From an uncultured Parabacteroides sp. (GTDB taxonomy: Bacteria > Bacteroidota > Bacteroidia > Bacteroidales > Tannerellaceae): DNA of 64,000 bases. The notes beneath the pieces are model-generated. The model saw only the letters and a program-made list of their open reading frames with translations. It was not told where the DNA came from and ran no database searches. This document shows, one piece after another, positions 58,330 to 64,000 of the stretch. The stretch is taken from contig CASFJQ010000008.1 in NCBI GenBank assembly GCA_949295065.1, forward strand, positions 62,001 to 126,000. Direction: 5' to 3'. The translations under genes and the position numbers were made by a program. Numbering within the stretch: the stretch's first letter is position 1; every line of letters starts with the position of its first letter.

Positions 58330-60393
58330 TCAACATTTTGAGTCTTTCTCAAAATACAACTTATAAAGTTCTTCCTGGGAACGGAATACAGAACCATCAG
58401 CCAACTTATTGCTTTCGTTTGTTCCATAGCCGTCAACAATTCGTCCCTGTTTCGTATCATCAAGACCGAACTGAACAACCCGTTTCAAATCTTCTTTGAT
58501 TACCGGGTCATAAACAGGAGTGACAACCTCGATACGATTATCAAGGTTTCGAGGCATCCAGTCTGCAGAACCAATAAATATCTTTTCCTCTCCACCAGCT
58601 GCGAAGATGAATATTCGGGAATGTTCAAGATAACGGTCAATTATGCCTACAACCTTCATATTTCCATTCAAATCATGCAAGTCCGGATAAAGAGAACAGT
58701 TTCCTCGAACCAACAATTCAACAGAAACTCCACTACGTGCTGCTTCGTAAAGTTTGGATACGATAACCGGGTCAGTAATATGATTAATCTTTACCTTAAT
58801 ATATGCAGGTTTTCCGGCTTCCTTATTACGTATCTCATCATTGATAAGCTTAACAAACTTATTCTTCATTTCATTCGGAGATACCAGCAATTCCTTGAAA
58901 CGAACCGGAGAATAAGGACGTTCAATAAAACTGAAAACAGCATTTACCTCGCGCACTATTGGGCGTGAAGCTGTCATCAGCATATAGTCTGTATACATCC
59001 TCGCATTTCCTTCATGGAAATTACCAGTGCTTATACAAGCAATATCATTTCCGGATTTCATTGTGATATGAGTAATCTTGGAATGAACTTTCAAACCTTC
59101 AACACCGAAAATCACATGAATTCCCGCATCCTGCATTTTCTTAGACCAACCGATGTTTGATGCCTCATCAAAACGTGCAAGGAGTTCAATCACTACTGTT
59201 ACTTTCTTTCCGTTTCGGGCAGCACCAATCAATGCCTTAATTACCTTAGAGTCTTTTGCCAACCTGTATAAAGTTGTTTTTATGGCTTTGACCTCTTTAT
59301 TGACAGCGGCCTCCTGAAGAACACGGATATAAGAATCAAAGCTATGATATGGAACATGGATGAAACGGTCGGATTGACGTATCAGTTTCAGTATACTTTC
59401 ATCGCCAGCCAACTCTGATTTAAGAATAGGATTCCAAACCGGATATTTAAGGTCTTTACGTCCGCAATCAGGGAATTTCATCAAATCCTTATGGTTATGA
59501 TAACGGCCTCCGGCAAGAACAATATCCAATTTGTCCAAATCAAGTTTGGAAAGTACCTGCTTAAGCAGGAGTTTTGGCATAGTGGAATCATAAACGACCC
59601 GCAAAGGCTCGCCGCGCTTACGGCTCTTAACACCTTTGGATATTTTCTGAAGCATACCGTTACGCAAGTCATTGTCGATTTCCATCTCCGCGTCACGGGT
59701 AAACTTGAATGAATATGCCTCGAATTCCGTATATTCCAATCCGCAGAAAATATGCGGCAGGCAAAAACGGATTACGTCATCAAGATACATCAAATAGCTT
59801 TTACCGTCTTTATCAGGCAGACGGACAAAGCGTCCGCAAACGCCAACAGGCAATTCAAGAAATGCATACTCGAACTTTTTCTTTTCAGATGAACCTTTTG
59901 ACAAACGTACAGCAAGATAAATATTCTCGTCTGTTTCCAAATCAAGATATTTAACAGCTGAATACCAAACAGGAATTACTACACCGTTAAGATTCTGAAT
60001 ATAAAACGAACGAACAAACTCCTTTTGGTCCTCATCTAACTCTGTATCTTTAAGCAAGAATATACCTTCTTCCTTGAGTTGCTTATTTATTTCAGCATTT
60101 ATTTTCTCAAAATCTTTGGAAAAAGCCGTATTAAGTTTGTTTATCTCCTTTAATATATCCAATGCTTCTTCCTTATTTTTCTTTGCTTCTTTATTATCGC
60201 ATTCTGCAATACGGCTAAGAGTTGCCACTCTCACTCTGAAAAACTCATCCAAATTGTTTGAGTAAATTCCAAGGAACGACAATCTTTCCAACAAAGGAAC
60301 GGTAGTTTTTCCTGCCTCTTGCAGAATACGCCGGTTAAAATACATCCAGCTTATATCTCTGGGCAAATAAGTTTTCTTGTTTTTTATTCTCAT
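58330..60393 (-). CDS. ppk1: Polyphosphate kinase 1
   Basis: 687 residues from the ATG at 60393. Domains: helical N domain (about 1-105; YLPRDISWMYFNRRILQEA), head, and two phospholipase-D-like C-terminal domains. VHSKITH contains the autophosphorylated His437; IELLARFDEASN and IFIGSADWMPRNLDNRIEV are further family blocks. It polymerises the gamma phosphate of ATP into polyphosphate. The ppx gene follows with little or no gap. Confidence 0.96.
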   Translation of the reverse strand: MRIKNKKTYLPRDISWMYFNRRILQEAGKTTVPLLERLSFLGIYSNNLDEFFRVRVATLSRIAECDNKEAKKNKEEALDILKEINKLNTAFSKDFEKINAEINKQLKEEGIFLLKDTELDEDQKEFVRSFYIQNLNGVVIPVWYSAVKYLDLETDENIYLAVRLSKGSSEKKKFEYAFLELPVGVCGRFVRLPDKDGKSYLMYLDDVIRFCLPHIFCGLEYTEFEAYSFKFTRDAEMEIDNDLRNGMLQKISKGVKSRKRGEPLRVVYDSTMPKLLLKQVLSKLDLDKLDIVLAGGRYHNHKDLMKFPDCGRKDLKYPVWNPILKSELAGDESILKLIRQSDRFIHVPYHSFDSYIRVLQEAAVNKEVKAIKTTLYRLAKDSKVIKALIGAARNGKKVTVVIELLARFDEASNIGWSKKMQDAGIHVIFGVEGLKVHSKITHITMKSGNDIACISTGNFHEGNARMYTDYMLMTASRPIVREVNAVFSFIERPYSPVRFKELLVSPNEMKNKFVKLINDEIRNKEAGKPAYIKVKINHITDPVIVSKLYEAARSGVSVELLVRGNCSLYPDLHDLNGNMKVVGIIDRYLEHSRIFIFAAGGEEKIFIGSADWMPRNLDNRIEVVTPVYDPVIKEDLKRVVQFGLDDTKQGRIVDGYGTNESNKLADGSVFRSQEELYKLYFEKDSKC

Positions 60394-60417
60394 ACCTATG
60401 AATTTTAAAAACACAAA

Positions 60418-60442
60418 AGAACAATTAACTTATAATTGTTCT
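60418..60442 (-). other. Hairpin with T-rich tail in the ppk1 leader
   Basis: AGAACAATTA (60418-60427) pairs with TAATTGTTCT (60433-60442). On the minus strand TTTTGTGTTTTT follows and the ppk1 ATG comes 25 bases later. It looks like an intrinsic terminator placed in a leader, so it may attenuate ppk1 or end transcription from upstream. Confidence 0.5.
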
Positions 60443-60573
60443 ATAATACAGCAATGTACAATAATATTTAGTCTATAAATTTATAAAGTTTATTTTAGAG
60501 CTTGTCAAAATTTTGCGCAAAAATAATATCATATTGTGTTTTTTGATATTTATGAATCAATATTCATCTTATA

Positions 60574-61698
60574 TTATTGCAAAGCTTTCCTTACAGCAGT
60601 ATATGTATGTCCTATATAATAATAATGTAAACCATCTTCGATTGCTGACATAATCATCTGAGAAGCTTTGTCCACCCAAACTTTAAATTCGATGTTAGGA
60701 TTGAAATCAGATGAAAAAGTAATAAGGCTGCCTAAATCAAAATCCGAAGATGTTATTCCTGCTCCGTTTCTCACAGCATCAAAAGCATTACAATCTTGCT
60801 CGATGTGAGCCGGCACCATCAATATTGGCTTACCCAAATACATTGCCTCACATATTGATTCGAAACCTGCGGTTGAAGCATAAGCCTTGCATCCGCTCAT
60901 CTGACGAAGAAATTCTTTGTCATCAAGTTGGTAAAAGCTAAGAGTTTCATCAATGACCTTTACCGGACTCTCACCTTTTCTGTCCCAAAAGAATCTTAGT
61001 GGTGTTTCAGAATTAATCTTATGCCAATATTCTACATTCTCTGCAAAACCGGAATTAACCAGATATCCGTGAATATAATCTCCTTTAGTAGGGTTGAGAG
61101 AGAATACTTCTTTTCTAAGCAAAGGAGGAACAACAGTTATACGATGTTGCTTGTCCTTATCCATACTTGTAAAAGACAATGCCAGTTTGTGAGAAGCACC
61201 AATGCAGGTAAGCTTCGAAAAGAAATTAAGAACACGGATCTTTATTTTCAAATGCTCCGGCAAAACAAAGTCTTTATGTAAAAACAAATATTGATGTCCG
61301 ATACAAATCTGCGGAACATGAATAGGATACATCGCATAAGTAAGCCCGGTCAGCAATTCATAGAAATTGATAACTGCATCAGCATTCGTCTCCCTAATCC
61401 TGCGATTAATGAATGCCATACTTTTCAAATATGCCTGAGTCCTGAATAAGTTATAAAACAAACTACGAAAGACGTTGCTACGTTTCGTTGATGGAGAAGG
61501 AAGAAAATTCGGACTTTCAAATCTGCTCACAGGAGCAACGACATTCTTTTGGAAAAAAGACGGAAGCTGGCGTGAAGCACTTTTGCCGACCAATATTTCG
61601 ACAACTTCATGCCCGTTATTCCTCAATATTTTCTCAAGAGCAATACATTGGGTAAGATGCCCACGGCCTTCACCTTGGACAATAAATAAAAACTTCAT
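60574..61698 (-). CDS. Glycosyltransferase, MurG/UGT-like GT-B fold
   Basis: A 374-residue GT-B protein: N-terminal FIVQGEGRGHLTQCIALEKI (glycine-rich, like MGDG synthase and MurG) and C-terminal nucleotide-sugar site YASTAGFESICEAMYLGKPI, then LMVPAHIEQDCNAF. No membrane helix. Its ATG overlaps the stop of the LpxH-like gene (ATGA), so the two are translated together, pointing to one lipid-linked pathway, perhaps a glycolipid. Acceptor and donor are unknown. Confidence 0.85.
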   Translation of the reverse strand: MKFLFIVQGEGRGHLTQCIALEKILRNNGHEVVEILVGKSASRQLPSFFQKNVVAPVSRFESPNFLPSPSTKRSNVFRSLFYNLFRTQAYLKSMAFINRRIRETNADAVINFYELLTGLTYAMYPIHVPQICIGHQYLFLHKDFVLPEHLKIKIRVLNFFSKLTCIGASHKLALSFTSMDKDKQHRITVVPPLLRKEVFSLNPTKGDYIHGYLVNSGFAENVEYWHKINSETPLRFFWDRKGESPVKVIDETLSFYQLDDKEFLRQMSGCKAYASTAGFESICEAMYLGKPILMVPAHIEQDCNAFDAVRNGAGITSSDFDLGSLITFSSDFNPNIEFKVWVDKASQMIMSAIEDGLHYYYIGHTYTAVRKALQ

Positions 61699-62501
61699 GA
61701 CGCAGATACAATTTCAGGGACAACAGTAAAATTCAAATTACCTTCAGAATCCACATCTTCTGAATAATAAAGTATATTCCATTTTCCATCCTCATCTTCG
61801 GTCAATGCGGAAAGAGTTTCAACCCAGTCGCCGGAATTAAGATAATGAACCGAATCATAATGAATATCTGCCGGATGATGAATATGCCCGCAGATAACAC
61901 CATCATAATTTCTGGCAAGGGCAAAATCCGAAAGAGTCTTTTCAAAATCAGAAATATAAGAAACAGCCGATTTTACTTTATGCTTTATTTTCTGCGAAAG
62001 TGAAAAGTAAGGTTTGCCTCGCCATGCGCGGTAACGGTTATAAAGACTGTTGAACCATAAAAGGAATGAATATCCATAATCGCCAAGATATGCCATCCAT
62101 TTCATTTGAGAAGTCACACGGTCGAAGATATCACCATGCGTAACATAATATCTTTTGTTTCCACTCTCAAGTACGTAATCTCTAACAATCTGTATTGTCC
62201 CGAGACGGAGCGGTGTCAAAGCATCGAGGAAATCGTCATGGTTTCCACGAACATATATGATTTCAGTTCCGCATTTTTCCATCAGTTTCATAAGAATCTT
62301 GAAAAAACGCGTATGCGCCGGCTGCCATTTTCTGGTTCCGTTTTTTCGGAGATTCCAGCCGTCGATAATGTCACCGTTAAGAATCAACTTGTCACAATTC
62401 ACAGACTGCAAAAAACGACACACTTCCTCTACTTTTGAGTAAGCTGTTCCCAAATGAATATCCGAGAGAACAACCGTACGATAATGTTTCCGCAAATACA
62501 T
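61695..62501 (-). CDS. UDP-2,3-diacylglucosamine diphosphatase-like metallophosphoesterase
   Basis: 268 residues from the ATG at 62501. Calcineurin-fold motifs in order: LSDIHLG, LNGDIIDGW, VRGNHDD, THGDIFD and CGHIHHP. The closest known role is LpxH/YbbF-type hydrolysis of UDP-diacylglucosamine in lipid A synthesis, but Bacteroidales hold several paralogues, and pairing with a glycosyltransferase suggests this one may act in another glycolipid path. It overlaps that gene by four bases. Confidence 0.85.
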   Translation of the reverse strand: MYLRKHYRTVVLSDIHLGTAYSKVEEVCRFLQSVNCDKLILNGDIIDGWNLRKNGTRKWQPAHTRFFKILMKLMEKCGTEIIYVRGNHDDFLDALTPLRLGTIQIVRDYVLESGNKRYYVTHGDIFDRVTSQMKWMAYLGDYGYSFLLWFNSLYNRYRAWRGKPYFSLSQKIKHKVKSAVSYISDFEKTLSDFALARNYDGVICGHIHHPADIHYDSVHYLNSGDWVETLSALTEDEDGKWNILYYSEDVDSEGNLNFTVVPEIVSAS

Positions 62502-62524
62502 GGTAATCAATATTTATTCTTGTC

Positions 62525-62532
62525 CAAAATTA
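62525..62532 (-). promoter_or_regulatory. Probable -7 element of the LpxH-like operon
   Basis: TAATTTTG on the minus strand, 24 bases before the ATG. No clear -33 partner. Confidence 0.35.
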
Positions 62533-62730
62533 CCGTATCCATATTGCAGTACAGTGTAAATAAGATTACATTTCAATTGCAAATTAACATATGCATTCTT
62601 AGGAAGTTAAGAATATCACAAAAAGTATTTTCATTTTACCCCTATAATATTTGCCCCAAAAGTTTGCTTTTTAAATTGTTTTTTCCAATATTTGTGACAC
62701 GTAGAATTAATCTTTTTAAAATAATACATT

Positions 62731-62937
62731 ATGGAAAAGAAAGCTTTTATTCATAAGGAAGAGCTCCATTTATTGGACAAGCAGTTAATTCACAATGCAG
62801 TTAAGGATATGGCCAACAAACTTGGTTTGGCAGCTGGCTCTACACAAGGTTTTGACCTTTACAAAGTAGTTGAAACTTACTTCGAAGACCTTGAAAAACG
62901 CAAAGAAATGAATTCTTTGTTAGGCATTGAAGAGTAA
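62731..62937 (+). CDS. Small conserved-looking helical protein
   Basis: A 68-residue protein, highly charged: HKEELHLLDKQLIHNAVKDM, then NKLGLAAGSTQGFDLYKVVE and TYFEDLEKRKEM. No signal peptide or membrane segment, no motif I recognise. It has its own terminator at 62956-62998 and a near-consensus -7 element (AATATTTG, 62687-62694), so it is likely a real gene. Function unknown. Confidence 0.7.
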   Translation: MEKKAFIHKEELHLLDKQLIHNAVKDMANKLGLAAGSTQGFDLYKVVETYFEDLEKRKEMNSLLGIEE

Positions 62938-62955
62938 GAAAACAGCATAGGAATA

Positions 62956-62998
62956 AAAAAACGGAGAGACAAATCATTTGAATTGTTTCTCCGTTTTT
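62956..62998. terminator. Bidirectional terminator between the small gene and gph
   Basis: AAAAACGGAG (62957-62966) pairs with CTCCGTTTTT (62989-62998). Convergent genes on both sides. Confidence 0.88.
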
Positions 62999-63017
62999 AT
63001 TTCTGACCATCCAAATT

Positions 63018-63671
63018 TCACATACAGGCATAAGCAAGTATTTCTTCTGCCTTATTGGCTATGAAACGTGGAGAATATTCCTCAATCTCCGACAACGGAC
63101 GGAATCCCCAGCTCACACCGCAGGCATCAACACCGGCATTTATAGCCGTCTGCATATCTACATTTGAATCTCCAATATATAATGTATCTTCTTTTTCGCA
63201 TCCAGCCAATGACAATATTTCCATTACAACATCTGGAGAAGGTTTTGCCGGAACACCTTCACGCTGGCCAAACACTGCCACAAAATCAATCATAGGAAAA
63301 AACTCTGAAATCAGCTTCTTTGTTGCCTCGTGATACTTGTTTGAGGCTACAGCTATTTTTACTCCTTTAGACTGCAATTCTTGCAGCAAAGACACAATTC
63401 CAGGATAAGGCTTGCTTAAATCGGCATTATGTATATTATAATGTATAAGGAATTCCTTACGGATTTTAAGTATGTTTTCTTCCGTCTTTTCTCCTTCAGG
63501 CAAAGCCCGTTCGAATAATTTGTTTATGCCGTTTCCTACGAAAAACTTATACTCTGGCAATTCATGAGTAGGAAAACCGTTCTTCTGTAAAGCATAGTTC
63601 GTACTGGTTGCCAAATCGTCAATCGTATTCAGCAAAGTTCCGTCTAAGTCGAAAATTACTAACTTTTTCAT
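63018..63671 (-). CDS. gph: Phosphoglycolate phosphatase-like HAD hydrolase
   Basis: A 217-residue HAD enzyme: IFDLDGTLLNT with Asp8 and Asp10, VASNKYH motif II, AKPSPD motif III Lys, and YIGDSNVDMQTAINAG motif IV. The four-helix cap is of the Gph/PGP type. It removes phosphate from 2-phosphoglycolate or similar small phosphates. Its ATG overlaps the stop of the decayed HepT-like gene by ATGA, so its translation may have depended on that gene. Confidence 0.9.
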   Translation of the reverse strand: MKKLVIFDLDGTLLNTIDDLATSTNYALQKNGFPTHELPEYKFFVGNGINKLFERALPEGEKTEENILKIRKEFLIHYNIHNADLSKPYPGIVSLLQELQSKGVKIAVASNKYHEATKKLISEFFPMIDFVAVFGQREGVPAKPSPDVVMEILSLAGCEKEDTLYIGDSNVDMQTAINAGVDACGVSWGFRPLSEIEEYSPRFIANKAEEILAYACM

Positions 63672-63897
63672 TGATTTAAATGTTTCATATCTGAAATAAT
63701 AAGTCGGACGACTTCTAATAATGGAGGAAGATTATGTTTGACAACTTCAAACACTACATCAGCATCTACGCCATCATAATGATGAGAAATATAATCCCTC
63801 ATACCTATTACTCTTTTCCAAGGAATCTGAGGATAATTGTAAATTCTATCCGTTCCAATATCTGAAGTACCAATTCTTTATCATACCAATATTCCAT
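63668..63897 (-). pseudogene. HepT-like HEPN toxin with internal deletion
   Basis: The frame opens MEYWYDKELVLQILERIEFT, the usual HEPN start, and would stop soon after. Sixty bases on, another frame gives YPQIPWKRVIGMRDYISHHY, then DGVDADVVFEVVKHNLPPLL, the C-terminal half with the complete RX4HXY motif (RDYISHHY). The roughly 40 residues that normally separate these halves are missing, with a frame change near 63835. The gene is broken. It lies between a MntA-like gene and gph and ends in an ATGA overlap with gph. Confidence 0.8.
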
Positions 63898-64000
63898 CTT
63901 TCTCGATATTTTTAAGCAATAAAGAATTAAGGCCACTCCGCAAACGTACCAAATCCACGTGGCAACCAGTCAGTTTTTCCAAATCCTCTTTTATATCACC
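63881..64000 (-). CDS. MntA-like minimal nucleotidyltransferase, C-terminus only
   Basis: 39 codons enter from the window edge: GDIKEDLEKLTGCHVDLVRL, RSGLNSLLLKNIEKDGI, LV, stop at 63881-63883. L-T-G-x-x-V-D-L-V is the third acidic-residue strand of MNT-domain antitoxins. It overlaps the HepT-like ATG by 17 bases, the usual MntA-HepT layout. MntA antitoxins block HepT by adding AMP to its Tyr; here the partner is broken. Whether this gene is intact cannot be seen. Confidence 0.75.
   Translation of the reverse strand, partial: GDIKEDLEKLTGCHVDLVRLRSGLNSLLLKNIEKDGILV

Noticed and set aside
1..64000. Intact insertion sequence, integrase or prophage
   Set aside because: No transposase, recombinase or phage structural protein was seen on either strand.

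Overview
The window is bacterial chromosome from the order Bacteroidales, most likely family Bacteroidaceae or a close relative. The grounds are AT-rich DNA, promoters of the Bacteroidetes form TTTG-N19/20-TAnnTTTG, no Shine-Dalgarno pattern, many SPII lipoproteins, a hybrid two-component system with AraC output, an HU-HIG DNA-binding protein, and Bacteroidales-type families (capsule-assembly Wzi-like, DUF6089-like and DUF6242-like proteins). I found no rRNA, tRNA, CRISPR array or intact transposase.

Layout. 1-4.8 kb: 5' part of a large secreted protein, a candidate structured RNA, and a Fic protein. 4.8-9.2 kb: an MsbA-like ABC exporter and a GH95 fucosidase lipoprotein. 9.4-10.9 kb: an acetyl-CoA hydrolase/CoA-transferase. 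11.2-18.4 kb: a compact fructan locus on the minus strand (PBP-type hybrid sensor, GH32, fructokinase, FHS/MFS sugar importer) with no SusC/SusD pair. 18.6-24.5 kb: a purine permease, three small secreted or lipoprotein genes and a TPR-membrane-HTH regulator. 24.7-25.8 kb: rpsF-rpsR-rplI. 26-34 kb: an alkaline phosphatase/GDPD-like fusion, an alpha/beta hydrolase, a Wzi-like barrel, a metallophosphoesterase and a GH123-like glycosidase. 34-41.2 kb: DUF6089-uppS-bamA, a lipoprotein and ribD. 41.3-47.2 kb: a T9SS-like gene remnant, an HU-family gene, prmC, a higBA-type module, rsmI and a YjjG-type phosphatase. 47.3-50.1 kb: a LuxR regulator with a degenerate receiver, a hemerythrin protein and a RidA/chorismatase-like protein. 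50.4-56.5 kb: an imelysin / di-haem oxidoreductase / porin / cytochrome cluster, probably for metal uptake. 57.4-64 kb: ppk-ppx, an LpxH-like phosphoesterase plus glycosyltransferase, gph, and a decayed MntA-HepT module.

The most unusual content is between the genes. Two kinds of periodic structure recur. (1) Degenerate tandem arrays with an exact 22-bp period occur at 4.4, 23.9, 24.2, 41.4 and 56.8 kb; three of them have palindromic cores (TTGCAA, CCTAGG, GGTCCGGACC), and the sequence differs between loci while the period does not. (2) A polar composite spacer is built from 8-nt units. In mRNA sense it runs: stop codon, TTAAGTAG units, a link containing ATTATATACTAATAACC, TTGTCAAC units, A-rich AAACTYAA units, next start codon. 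A related family forms hairpins (AAGTTGACAAG / CTTGTCAACTT) at gene ends. Two candidate non-coding RNAs (2.3-2.6 kb and 57.0-57.1 kb) each have a recognisable promoter and an intrinsic terminator; the second carries a 15-codon cationic ORF.
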